Shown piece by piece: positions 9,364 through 18,784 of a DNA stretch of 36,792 nt. Numbering within the stretch: position 1 is the first letter of the stretch; each line of letters opens with the position of its first letter. The position numbers were made by a program, and so were the translations under genes. Below the pieces are notes generated by a model, which searched no databases, was not told the origin of the DNA, and worked only from the letters and a program-made list of their open reading frames with translations. The stretch comes from Wenzhouxiangella sp. (GTDB lineage Bacteria; Pseudomonadota; Gammaproteobacteria; Xanthomonadales; Wenzhouxiangellaceae), in NCBI GenBank assembly GCA_007131235.1, contig SLQY01000194.1:1-36792 (forward strand). The letters run 5' to 3'.

Positions 9364-10089
9364 CTACTCCCAGTCGAAGCGCGGCAGATCGGCAAACAAG
9401 CGGTTCAGGCCGTCCGCCCAGGATCCACTCAGGCTTTTCAGGTACGGATCCTCGGCGTCGAAAAACAAGCGATGCGACGGCTTCATGGCATCGGCCGGGT
9501 AGAGCATCAGTTCGATTGGTGGCCCCACGCTCAGGTTGGAGCGAATCGAGGCATCCATCGACAGCATGGCACAGCGACCGGCCCTCTCCAGGGTGATATC
9601 GGGCCGGATCATGCGGTCGAGAATGGGCTTGCCGTACTTGGTCTCGCCGATCTGCAGGAAGGGCTTGGCCCGCGAGGCGGCGATATAGTTGCCCTGGGGA
9701 TAAATCAGAAAGGCCTCGTGCGGTTGACCCTGAACCTGACCGCCAAGAATGAACGAAGCTTCCATCATGCCGCTGGCCTGTTCCGACTGGCCTGAAAAGT
9801 CGCTTTGCACCTGTTGGCTCAGCTCGCCAATATAGCGGGCAACTTCGTCGAGGTGGGCAATCGAGTTCAGGTTGTGCTCGGCTCCGGCCAGGTCGCGCTC
9901 CAGGCGCGTGGTCACGGCCTGGGTGGTGGCCAGGTTGCCGGCCGACAACAGCACCACGATGCGGTCTTCAGCAGTGCCGAAAACATGCATCTTGGAATAC
10001 ACGCTGACATCGTCGACGCCGGCGCTGGTCCGCGAATCCGAGCAAAATACCAGGCCGGACTCCAGGCGAATGGCCACGCAATAGGTCAT
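9364..10089 (-). CDS. anbu: Proteasome-type peptidase (Anbu-like, COG3484-like)
   Basis: MTYCVAIRLESGLVFCSDSRTSAGVDDVSVYSKMHVFG: Thr immediately after Met in a proteasome-like fold; adjacent to ATP-grasp/alpha-E genes. Confidence 0.9.
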   Translation of the reverse strand: MTYCVAIRLESGLVFCSDSRTSAGVDDVSVYSKMHVFGTAEDRIVVLLSAGNLATTQAVTTRLERDLAGAEHNLNSIAHLDEVARYIGELSQQVQSDFSGQSEQASGMMEASFILGGQVQGQPHEAFLIYPQGNYIAASRAKPFLQIGETKYGKPILDRMIRPDITLERAGRCAMLSMDASIRSNLSVGPPIELMLYPADAMKPSHRLFFDAEDPYLKSLSGSWADGLNRLFADLPRFDWE

Positions 10090-10116
10090 GCTGTCTTGTT
10101 GTGGTCGAAAATGGGA

Positions 10117-10122
10117 ATTATA
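10117..10122 (-). promoter_or_regulatory. Candidate -10 box upstream of the Anbu-like gene
   Basis: Exact TATAAT on the minus strand about 28 bp upstream of the ATG (10089); no convincing -35 at 17 bp. Confidence 0.35.
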
Positions 10123-10131
10123 GTCCCGCCT

Positions 10132-11184
10132 TCAACCGCGCACCGACACTTCCTGGCCGGGCCGCAGGCGCTCATTGCCGCGAATGACGACCTTGTCACC
10201 GGCCTGGATGGGTCCACGCACTTCGATCCAATCGCCAGCACCAATCCCGGTGGTGACGCGGATGCGGCGCGCCGTGTTGTCCTCATCGACGATGAATACC
10301 GTGATTCCATCGCCGCGCAGCACCAGCGCATCGCGCGGCACGGCGAGCACCTCGCGCACATTGGCCGTCGGCACCGTCACCCTGACCGTCTGGCCTACCG
10401 GCAGGGAAATATCGAGATCCAGGCGCAGTTCGAAGACATGACGTGCTTCGTCGCCAACACTGACCACGGTACGAACCGGCACCTGGTAGATTTCGTCGAC
10501 GCCGGCGACGATCGGTAGCTCATCGCCGGCACGCACGAAGCGGTAATAGCTCAACGGTGCCCGCGCCACGACCTCCAGGCTATCTGGGTTGACCAGGCGC
10601 ACGACCCGCGTACCCACCGCCACCCGCTCGCCGACCTGGGCGACGCGCTCGGCGATCATGCCGGGGAAAGGCGCGGTAATGCTGGTGCGCTGCAGCTGAT
10701 CTTCGATCTGGCCCAGGCGCGAATTGACCACGGCCAGGTCGGAGGAGGCGATATCGCGTTCCGACCGGGTCTGATCGATCTGGCTGGCTGCCGCGAGGTT
10801 GGTTTCAGCCAGTCGTTCGAAGCGCACCAGTTCCCCCTCGAGAAAATTCAGGCGGGCCCGGGCTCGCGCCACCTCGGCGGCCAATTCCTGGGCACGCAGG
10901 CGCAGCGAGGTATCCTCGATGCGGGCGATGACATCTCCGGCCTCGACCCGGCTGCCAACATCGGCCACGCTGATCAGGCGGCCATCAACCTCGGCCGAGA
11001 GAAAGGCATCCGAGCGCGACACCACGGTACCGGCGACCTGCATGGTCGGCGCCATGGCCGTCACCCTGGCCTCGCCGATCTCGACAATCGAGGCACCACC
11101 CCACTGGGCCTGGAGCGGGCCTGCGACCAATATCGGCAAGACCACCAGAATGGAAAGTATTTTCTTCATGACCAGGCTCCTCAT
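10132..11184 (-). CDS. Efflux RND transporter periplasmic adaptor subunit
   Basis: Signal peptide, biotinyl-lipoyl-like region VSRSDAFLSAEVDGRLISVADVGSRVEAGDVIARIEDT, coiled-coil hairpin and ITAPFPGMIAERVAQVGERVAVGT. Start ATG 11184 (ATGA overlap with the permease stop) or 11169. Confidence 0.92.
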   Translation of the reverse strand: MRSLVMKKILSILVVLPILVAGPLQAQWGGASIVEIGEARVTAMAPTMQVAGTVVSRSDAFLSAEVDGRLISVADVGSRVEAGDVIARIEDTSLRLRAQELAAEVARARARLNFLEGELVRFERLAETNLAAASQIDQTRSERDIASSDLAVVNSRLGQIEDQLQRTSITAPFPGMIAERVAQVGERVAVGTRVVRLVNPDSLEVVARAPLSYYRFVRAGDELPIVAGVDEIYQVPVRTVVSVGDEARHVFELRLDLDISLPVGQTVRVTVPTANVREVLAVPRDALVLRGDGITVFIVDEDNTARRIRVTTGIGAGDWIEVRGPIQAGDKVVIRGNERLRPGQEVSVRG

Positions 11185-14100
11185 GCCGGTACAACGTCGC
11201 CACTGACCGACGGTACCTTTTCTTCGTTGACCCGCAGCAGGCTGGGCAGCAGGATCAAGGTAAACAGGGTAGACAGCGCCATGCCGCCCACGATAACGGC
11301 CGCCAGGCCGCGGTACAGTTCGGTGCCGGAGCCGGGCAGCAACAGCAACGGCAACATGCCGAACAAGCTGGTGAAGGTACTCATCAGGATGGGTCGCAGA
11401 CGCAGTCGCACCGCCTGCTCGACAGCATCGCGTCGGCCCAGGCCCTCGCGCTCACCGTCGCGGGCCCGGTAGACCAGCAAGATGGCGTTGTTGACCACCA
11501 AGCCAAGCAGGATAACGAAACCAATCATGGTCAGCATGTCCATGGCCTGGCCGGTCACGGCACCGACCAGGCGCAGGCCGAGAATGCCACCAACGGTGGC
11601 CATCGGAATGGTCAGCAATACCAGCACCGAATCACGGAAAGACTTGAACAGCGCCGAAATCAGCAGATACAGAATGATGATCGCCAGCACGAAACTGCCG
11701 GCCAGGTTGCGCAGCGTCTCGCCCAGCGCCTCGGCCGTGCCACGGTAAGTGATGACCCCATCGGCCGGCAGCGCCGCGCGCAGCTGTGGCTCGACTTCGG
11801 CCTGGAGAATTTCAATGGCGGTTTCCATCGGCATACCGGCCGGTGGCGTGACCTGCAGCGACAAGGTGCGGCGACGGTCGATGCGCCGAATCTGATTCGG
11901 ACCCGCGGTGCGCTCCAGCCGGGTCAGCTCGCCCAGGGTCGCGACACGCCCGGACGGGGTCGATACCGGCATGGACATCAGCTCTTCGGGTGTCAGCCAG
12001 CGCTCACCGCGCAGGATCACGTCGAGGCGGCGATCCCCATCGAAGTAGTCGCCGAGGAAGGCTCCATTACCAAGCGCTCGAATCAAGGTGGCAACATCGT
12101 TGCGGGTCCAGCCCAGTTCGGCAATGCGGCGATCATCCGGCACCAATCTAAGCTCAGGCTCGGACAGGTCCAGTCCTGGCTGGGGCCGGACGCTGGCCTG
12201 CGGCATGGCGCTGCGAATGGCGGCAAAGCCTACTTGCCCGGCTTCGAGCAGATCCTCGAAGTCCGCCGCCTGCAGGTCGACATCAATGCGGCGGCCACCG
12301 CGCCCGCCGAAGATCGGTGAGCGGTTGGCAAAGCCGATCGTGTCGGGCAGATCGGCGAGAAACTCGCGGTTGACCACCTCCAGCAGGCGATCGACGTCCT
12401 TGTCGTTTTCAGCACGCACGCCCATGAAGGCTCCGGTGCCGAAAAAGCCGAGGAAGGCATTGAAGATGCGCGGCTCCTTATCGCCTTCGATATACGGCAA
12501 CATGCGCTGATTGATGACATCGATCAGCTCACGCTCGGCGGTGTCCGGACCCATGCCCGGCGGGGTCTGGATGAAACCGAAAATGAAATTGCGTTGCCCT
12601 TCCGGCAAGTAGTCGGCGGGCGGCAACAGCAGTAGCGCAATCAACACAGGAACAACCGTCAGGCCGCCAATCCAACCCCAGCGCCGACGCGGGGTGTCGG
12701 TCAAATTCATGACCATGCCGGTGGCGCGCTGCCACCACTGGGTGTGGCGGTCAACCAGGCGCTCCGTGCCAAGCAGCCGATAGCTGGCCGTGGGCAGCAC
12801 GATGATGGCAACCAGCAGGGAGCAGACGATGGCTGCGGCGATTACCACGGCCAGGTCGGCGAAAAGCTGGCCTGCCTCGTCCTGGAGGAAAATGACCGGC
12901 AGAAAAATGGCCACGGTGGTGGCGGTCGACGCCAGCAAGGCGCCCCAGACCTGGCCGGTGCCGCGATCGGAGGCTTCCATGGGGTCGCGCCCCATCTCGC
13001 GCTGTCGGACGATATTCTCCAGCACCACGATCGCCGCATCCAGCACCATGCCAGTGGCAAAGGCCAGGCCCGCCAGGGAAATGACGTTGAGCGTGCGTCC
13101 TGCGCCATCGAGCACCATGAAGGAAAAGCACAGGCACAGCGGAATGGCCAGGGCGACCATCAGGGTGGCGCGAAGCTTGCGGAAAAAGAACCACAGCACA
13201 AGGATGGCCAGGCCCATGCCGAGCAGCAGGTTGGTGGCAACCATCCGCACGGACTGCCGGATGTAGATGGTATCGTCGGAAACCTGGACGATATAAAGGC
13301 CGGCCGGCCGCAGGTGGGACTCTTCCAGATCGGAAATGGTCTCACGCAGCTGGGCCATGACCTCGAGTACGTTGACGCCGGGCTCGGCGATGACGTTCAT
13401 GGAAATGGACGGACCGGCATTCTGGGTCATGACACCGGAACTATCGCGCATCACCCGCTCGACGGTCGCCACATCGCCCAGGAACACCGGCCTGCCGTCG
13501 CGCCAATCAAGCACCAGGTTCTGCAGGTCGGCAATCCGGTACTGCCCGGCAAAACGCAAGGTGTACTGTCGCCGACCCACTTCCTGGAAGCCGCCGGAGA
13601 CATCGGCATTCTGCCCCAGGCGCTGGCCGATGCGGGTCAGGTCAATGCCAATGGCTGCCGCACGATACGGGTCGAAGGTAATGCGAACCTCGAAGGGTCG
13701 GCCACCGCGCGGGTTGGCCGACGATACGCCGGGAATGCGTTCCAGACGCTCCTTGATGATTTCCTCGACAAAATCCTGGTACTCGATGATGGGCCGGTCG
13801 TTTCCCGGCAGCGGCCGAATCGAGAACCAGGCGATACTGTCCCCGAACTGGTCTGAGCCGACGCGGACGGTAGGCTCGCTGGCATCGGCCGGGTATCGTT
13901 GCACCTGGTTGAGCCGGTTGATGACCTCGATCAGGGCACGATTGGTGTCGGCATTGACATCGAACTCAAGGTTGATCGATCCGCGCCCCTGGCTGGCCGT
14001 GGACTGCATGCGCTGCAGACCCGGCACGTCCCGCAACTGGTTTTCCTGCGGCTCGATGATCTCAGATTCGATCTCGGCAGGGGAGGCAGCACGCCAGCCC

Positions 14101-14246
14101 GTCGATATGGAAATCGACGGCCGATCGATGTTGGGCGTCATCTGCACTGGCAAACGACTCAGGCTGATCAGCCCGAAAATCACCAGCAGAATACAGCCGA
14201 CTGCAACAGCGACCGGATTGCCCAATCCAAGGCGGGTTAATGGCAC
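11181..14246 (-). CDS. Efflux RND transporter permease (AcrB/HAE-like)
   Basis: 1021 aa; RND motifs GNPVAVAVGCILLVIFGLISLSRLPVQMTPNIDRPSISISTGWRAASPAEIESEIIEPQE and FATGMVLDAAIVVLENI; GTG start preceded by a purine-rich RBS (GGAGAGGAGAG). Confidence 0.95.
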   Translation of the reverse strand: MPLTRLGLGNPVAVAVGCILLVIFGLISLSRLPVQMTPNIDRPSISISTGWRAASPAEIESEIIEPQENQLRDVPGLQRMQSTASQGRGSINLEFDVNADTNRALIEVINRLNQVQRYPADASEPTVRVGSDQFGDSIAWFSIRPLPGNDRPIIEYQDFVEEIIKERLERIPGVSSANPRGGRPFEVRITFDPYRAAAIGIDLTRIGQRLGQNADVSGGFQEVGRRQYTLRFAGQYRIADLQNLVLDWRDGRPVFLGDVATVERVMRDSSGVMTQNAGPSISMNVIAEPGVNVLEVMAQLRETISDLEESHLRPAGLYIVQVSDDTIYIRQSVRMVATNLLLGMGLAILVLWFFFRKLRATLMVALAIPLCLCFSFMVLDGAGRTLNVISLAGLAFATGMVLDAAIVVLENIVRQREMGRDPMEASDRGTGQVWGALLASTATTVAIFLPVIFLQDEAGQLFADLAVVIAAAIVCSLLVAIIVLPTASYRLLGTERLVDRHTQWWQRATGMVMNLTDTPRRRWGWIGGLTVVPVLIALLLLPPADYLPEGQRNFIFGFIQTPPGMGPDTAERELIDVINQRMLPYIEGDKEPRIFNAFLGFFGTGAFMGVRAENDKDVDRLLEVVNREFLADLPDTIGFANRSPIFGGRGGRRIDVDLQAADFEDLLEAGQVGFAAIRSAMPQASVRPQPGLDLSEPELRLVPDDRRIAELGWTRNDVATLIRALGNGAFLGDYFDGDRRLDVILRGERWLTPEELMSMPVSTPSGRVATLGELTRLERTAGPNQIRRIDRRRTLSLQVTPPAGMPMETAIEILQAEVEPQLRAALPADGVITYRGTAEALGETLRNLAGSFVLAIIILYLLISALFKSFRDSVLVLLTIPMATVGGILGLRLVGAVTGQAMDMLTMIGFVILLGLVVNNAILLVYRARDGEREGLGRRDAVEQAVRLRLRPILMSTFTSLFGMLPLLLLPGSGTELYRGLAAVIVGGMALSTLFTLILLPSLLRVNEEKVPSVSGDVVPA

Positions 14247-14454
14247 TAGCTTCTCTCCTCTCCAAGTGCGCGCAGATTAGCGGATCGGTGTGCGATTTCT
14301 GTAAATCCGACTATCATCTCCGTTCAGACCATCAAGCTGATCAATAGTGCCGCGGCCAAATGCAATCAAGCCGCACAGTTCAGAAACGCGACAGCGGTCA
14401 CGGAATCGGGTAATGTAAGCGCCTTGGGGCGACCTGGGGACCATAACAAACCAA

Positions 14455-14473
14455 CCGGAGCATGCGCCTCCGG
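14455..14473 (+). other. Hairpin just upstream of the RBS of the GGDEF/EAL gene
   Basis: CCGGAG-CATGCGC-CTCCGG (6-bp stem, 7-nt loop), followed by the GAGGAGG RBS at 14484-14490. Confidence 0.35.
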
Positions 14474-14500
14474 GCGCTGTATTGAGGAGGGTGCTGGTCC

Positions 14501-16594
14501 GTGCAGGCCATAGAAACCATTATCGCGGTTCAATTTGCCCAATCGGTGTTCAGCCTGATCCTGGCCGCTCTGCTGCTGTCATTCCTGATCGCGTTCAAAC
14601 ATCGTTTTTTGCGGCACTGGGCATTGAGCTGCCTGGCCATGTCGCTGTACCTGGCCTCGGCTGCCCTGATCACGAGCCTGCTGCCTGCCGGCACCATTGA
14701 TCCCAACCTGCGGCTTGGCCTGTCGATGTTTTCATTGGCCATGGCCTACCTGCATGTGCTGTGGCTGATGATGGGTGCCTGGGAAGCAATCACAGAGCGC
14801 TCGGTACCGCCGGCAAGCCATGTTGCCCTGGTGCTGCTGGTCCTGGCCGTCGGCATTGGCAGTGCAATGGTTACACCGTTCGCGCCGGAAGCCGGGTCGT
14901 TGCGCAACCTGATTCGCTTTTCAATGTTGCATGCCATCACCGGCATCGCCTTTGCTGTGACTGCCGCGATGCTGTGGCGATCGATGAAGCCGACCGGCAT
15001 GTTCAGCGCGCGCCTGGTTCCCCTGGCGTTCGGCGCCTATGCCGGCTACATGATTTACGTTGGCGGTTTGAGTACCTGGATGACCTTGAACAACGAGGTC
15101 TTGGTTCATGCCCGCTATCTGGGCCTGATTGGCTTTCTGCTCCAGATCCTGATCGGCTACAGCATCATCATCTGGCTGCTGGAGATCGAGCGGCGGCGCA
15201 GTCTTTTTGCACGCAGCCAGGCCGAGAGTGCGCAGCAGCGCCTGATTCATTTTCATATGCATGACCCGGCCACCGGGCTGCCAAACCGGCGTCAGCTCCA
15301 GGATCAGCTGGCCACTGAAGTCAGCTCGGCGACCGCCAAGCGCAACCGCGTCGCCGTACTGGCCATCGGCGTTCATCGCTTCAAGTTGATCAGCCAGGCG
15401 CTGGGCTGGCAAGAGACTGACCGCATGGTGCGCAAGCTGGCCGAGCGGCTACGCCAGCGCCTGCCGGCAGATGCCATCCTGGGACGCGCAGGTGAGCGCG
15501 ACTTTCTCGCCGTGCTCCCCAATGTCGGCAGCCGGCATAGAGCCATCGAGAAATCAAGACAGATCCTGTCGGCAGCCGCCGAGCCGCTGGTTCATCACGG
15601 CCAGGAACTGTTCCTCGCCCTGAGCGGTGGACTGTGCCTGGCTCCCGATGATCAGATTGATGCCGTGGCCCTGATCGACCTGGCCCAGAAATCCCAGATG
15701 GAGGCAGTGGCCGGCGGCAAGAACCTGGTCGTGCACCAGGGCAGCCAGGTCGATACCGAGCCACATGACCTGATTCGGCTGGAGCAGGAGCTCAGAACCG
15801 GGGTACGGGAAAAGCAGTTCGAGCTTCACTTCCAGCCACTGGTCAGTATTCGCCAACGCCGCGTCACCGGTTTCGAAACGCTGTTGCGCTGGAATCACCC
15901 CAAGCGCGGCCTGCTGACCCCGGGCACCTTCCTCCAGCAGGCCATGCGCCTCGGCATACTTGACGAGTTGGAAGACCAGATCCTGCACCAGGCGCTGAGC
16001 CAACTGCACGAGTGGCAGAATGACCTGGCCGTGCCATCCGTGACCGTTTCGATCAATCTTTCCGCCCAGCGCTTCCAACAGCCAGACCTGGCCGGCAAGC
16101 TCGCCGAGCTTTGCCATGCCATGAAGGTGGACCCGAACGATCTCCACCTGGAAATCACCGAAAGCACGGCGATGCAGGATTTCGAGGCCGGCCTGAACAC
16201 GATTTCCCAATTGCGCGAGCTGGGCTGCAAGATCTGCCTGGACGATTTCGGCACCGGCTACAGCTCCCTGTCGCACTTGCGCCGCCTGCAGGTCGACTAC
16301 GTCAAGCTCGATCGCAGCTTCATTATCAACCTGGAACGCGATCGCCACGAGCGTGACATGACCCGGGCAGTGGTCGATCTGATCCACAGTCTTGGCATGA
16401 CGGTATTGGCCGAAGGAGTCGAAACCCGCCAGCAGCTTGGCTACCTGATCCAGTGCCGGGTCGACGTGATCCAGGGCTTCCTGATGGGCAAGCCACGTCC
16501 GGCGGCCGCTTACCGGCGGGCCCTGCTGGAGCCGCAGCTGCTTATGCGTGAAGCGGCGCCGGAAAGTCAGCGCGAACCTGCGCAATCCGACTGA
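14501..16594 (+). CDS. Membrane-anchored protein with degenerate GGDEF and intact-looking EAL domain; probable c-di-GMP phosphodiesterase
   Basis: N-terminal multi-TM region; GGDEF site replaced by AGERDF; EAL domain with GFETLLRWNHP, LEITEST, DDFGTGYSSL, KLDRSFI and AEGVET. GTG start with GAGGAGG RBS. Confidence 0.92.
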   Translation: MQAIETIIAVQFAQSVFSLILAALLLSFLIAFKHRFLRHWALSCLAMSLYLASAALITSLLPAGTIDPNLRLGLSMFSLAMAYLHVLWLMMGAWEAITERSVPPASHVALVLLVLAVGIGSAMVTPFAPEAGSLRNLIRFSMLHAITGIAFAVTAAMLWRSMKPTGMFSARLVPLAFGAYAGYMIYVGGLSTWMTLNNEVLVHARYLGLIGFLLQILIGYSIIIWLLEIERRRSLFARSQAESAQQRLIHFHMHDPATGLPNRRQLQDQLATEVSSATAKRNRVAVLAIGVHRFKLISQALGWQETDRMVRKLAERLRQRLPADAILGRAGERDFLAVLPNVGSRHRAIEKSRQILSAAAEPLVHHGQELFLALSGGLCLAPDDQIDAVALIDLAQKSQMEAVAGGKNLVVHQGSQVDTEPHDLIRLEQELRTGVREKQFELHFQPLVSIRQRRVTGFETLLRWNHPKRGLLTPGTFLQQAMRLGILDELEDQILHQALSQLHEWQNDLAVPSVTVSINLSAQRFQQPDLAGKLAELCHAMKVDPNDLHLEITESTAMQDFEAGLNTISQLRELGCKICLDDFGTGYSSLSHLRRLQVDYVKLDRSFIINLERDRHERDMTRAVVDLIHSLGMTVLAEGVETRQQLGYLIQCRVDVIQGFLMGKPRPAAAYRRALLEPQLLMREAAPESQREPAQSD

Positions 16595-17813
16595 TCCGCT
16601 TCCGACGCATGGCCTCGGCGATGGCCGGACCGACCAGGCCTTCGTCAACGAATTGACGCGCCTTTACGGCCGATGCCGCCGCCAGGGCAAGCCTTAAGTA
16701 CTCGGCCTGCGGATACGGGTCATCCTCACGCCCCAGGCGTCCCCGAATATCCGCCTGGCAGGCTAGCAGGAAGTCGTGCAATCGCTCAGGACGTCGCCAG
16801 GCATCAAGCTGCCCGAACAAGCCCTCCACGGTCGCAGGCTTCAGCGCCAGGGCGCGGTGAGCGTGGAGATGAAACTCGCCCACGCGCAAGGCCAGGTCAC
16901 GGCAGGCCGTCGGGACTGCCAGGCGCTGACTCAGCTCGGCGATGGGCTTCAAGCCACGCTTTTCGTGACCGCGGTGGGAGGGCAACTCCGAGCCCGGTGT
17001 CAGGGCTTTGCCAAGATCGTGAACCAGGCAGGCGAAACGCACCGCCAGCGGCGCATCCAGCCGGGCAGCCTGGTCCAGCACCATCAGGGTGTGGCGTCCG
17101 GTGTCGATTTCGGGATGGTAGCGGGCCGGTTGGGGCACGCCAAACAAGGCATCGACCTCGGGAAGAATCACGGCCAGGGCCCCGACCGACCTGAGCACTT
17201 CGAAGAAGCGTGACGGTCGCGCCTGCATCAGCGCTTTCTGCATTTCCTGCCAGACACGCTCCGGCACCAGATGATCGACTTCACCCTCGGCCACCATCTC
17301 GCGGCACAGCGCCAGGGTTCGATCAGCAATATCGAAGTGCTGGAACCGTGTGGCAAAACGGGCCAGGCGCAGAATACGCACCGGGTCCTCGCGAAAGGCA
17401 TCGCTGACATGGCGCAGCACGCCGCGCTGAAGGTCGAGCCGGCCGTTGAACGGATCGACCAGCTCATCGTCAGGGCCCAGCGCCATCGCGTTAACGGTAA
17501 GGTCGCGTCGGACCAGGTCCTGCTCCAGAGAGACATCCGGCCCGGTGTGAAAAACAAAACCATGGTAACCGCGCCCGGACTTGCGCTCAGTTCGGGCCAG
17601 CGCATACTCCGCCTGGGTCTCGGGATGAAGAAAAACCGGGAAATCGCGTCCAACCGGACGAAAGCCGCGTCGGATCATTTCTTCAGGTGTTGTTCCGACC
17701 ACCACGTAGTCGCGATCCGGTGCCGGCAGACCCAGCAACTGGTCGCGAACCGAGCCGCCAACCTGGTATACCGTCAGGCCGGACAGGCGCTGGTCTGAGT
17801 CAACTCCGGTCAC
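16542..17813 (-). CDS. cca: CCA tRNA nucleotidyltransferase with HD domain
   Basis: VYQVGGSVRDQLLGLPAPDRDYVVVGTTPEEMIRRGFRPVGRDFPVFLHPETQAEYALARTERKSGRGYHGF and CLVHDLGKALTP; GTG start at 17813 is more likely than the ORF-track start. Confidence 0.95.
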   Translation of the reverse strand: MTGVDSDQRLSGLTVYQVGGSVRDQLLGLPAPDRDYVVVGTTPEEMIRRGFRPVGRDFPVFLHPETQAEYALARTERKSGRGYHGFVFHTGPDVSLEQDLVRRDLTVNAMALGPDDELVDPFNGRLDLQRGVLRHVSDAFREDPVRILRLARFATRFQHFDIADRTLALCREMVAEGEVDHLVPERVWQEMQKALMQARPSRFFEVLRSVGALAVILPEVDALFGVPQPARYHPEIDTGRHTLMVLDQAARLDAPLAVRFACLVHDLGKALTPGSELPSHRGHEKRGLKPIAELSQRLAVPTACRDLALRVGEFHLHAHRALALKPATVEGLFGQLDAWRRPERLHDFLLACQADIRGRLGREDDPYPQAEYLRLALAAASAVKARQFVDEGLVGPAIAEAMRRKRISRIAQVRADFPAPLHA

Positions 17814-18744
17814 GGCTGACAGGTCCCTGGCTACCGTTGGCGCCCAGCCAGGTCGGCGCCAGCTCGGCCATGCCCCAGGGCTCGATGCCCAGGCGTTCGA
17901 AGCCGTTGTCGGTGCAGACACTGTCAAGCAGCAGCGACTTGAAATTGTCGCTGGAAAAAGGCTTTCCCGGCACCAGGTTGAAGGCCATACCCTGGGCGCG
18001 TCCGATCGGGTCAGGCAGGCCCACCACCAGGCGCCTTAATCCGAGCTGGTCGCGCAGCCATTGCACCAGTTCCTTCAGGCTCCAGACCTCGCTGCCGCAC
18101 AGCTCGTAGGTCTCGCCACCCAGGCGTTTTCCGGCAATGACCCGGGCAAAGGCCTCGACGACATCACCCACATAAACCGGGGCAAAACGCGCGTTCGGGC
18201 GCGCCAGCGGCAACAGCGGCGAGATCTTGAGCAGGCCAGCAAAGCGGTTCAGAAAACTGTCATCGGGACCGAAAATGGTCGAGGGTCGAAAGATGGCGGT
18301 GTCGAGCAAGCCGCCGCTGTCGGCCTGGCGAACCAGCTGTTCGGCCTGACCACGTGACTTGAGATAGTGGCTGCTGCCCTCACCGGCATTGATCGAGCTC
18401 ATCTGGATCATCTGGCCGACACGACCGGCCTCGCAGGCGATGATGATTTTCTCGACCAGCTCGACATGCGCCCGACGAAAGCCCTTGCCGCCGAAACCGC
18501 GCTCGTTGAGTATGCCGACCAGATTGATGACCAGATCATGCCCTTCGAGCGCGCCAGTCAACGATTCAAGATCATGCGGTCGGCACTGCCTGATGCGAAC
18601 GCCAGGAACAATGGACAGGTGACGAGCCGCCGGGGCATAACGGGTTGCCACCGTGACCTCATGACCATCGGTTGACAATCGCCTGACCAGGTGACCACCG
18701 ACGAAGCCCGACCCACCCAGTATGAATATTTTTTTTGCGCTCAT
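17800..18744 (-). CDS. NAD(P)-binding complex I NDUFA9-like subunit family protein
   Basis: MSAKKIFILGGSGFVGGHLVRRL Rossmann motif; LVINLVGILNERG and DTAIFRPSTIFGPDDSFLNRFAGLLK typical of the family. Confidence 0.9.
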   Translation of the reverse strand: MSAKKIFILGGSGFVGGHLVRRLSTDGHEVTVATRYAPAARHLSIVPGVRIRQCRPHDLESLTGALEGHDLVINLVGILNERGFGGKGFRRAHVELVEKIIIACEAGRVGQMIQMSSINAGEGSSHYLKSRGQAEQLVRQADSGGLLDTAIFRPSTIFGPDDSFLNRFAGLLKISPLLPLARPNARFAPVYVGDVVEAFARVIAGKRLGGETYELCGSEVWSLKELVQWLRDQLGLRRLVVGLPDPIGRAQGMAFNLVPGKPFSSDNFKSLLLDSVCTDNGFERLGIEPWGMAELAPTWLGANGSQGPVSRDRS

Positions 18745-18784
18745 TGAATCAGGCTCCAGGCCAGACAGTTACCCGATTGTACCG

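Noticed and set aside
12744-13856. 370-aa plus-strand ORF opposite the RND permease
   Set aside because: Shadow ORF antisense to the RND gene; His/Gly/Gln-rich with no recognisable domain.
14281-14500. Possible c-di-GMP (GEMM) riboswitch upstream of the GGDEF/EAL gene
   Set aside because: The conserved GEMM core sequences were not found; kept only as a generic structured leader.
15554-16648. 364-aa minus-strand ORF opposite the EAL domain
   Set aside because: Shadow ORF; the EAL reading on the plus strand is unambiguous.
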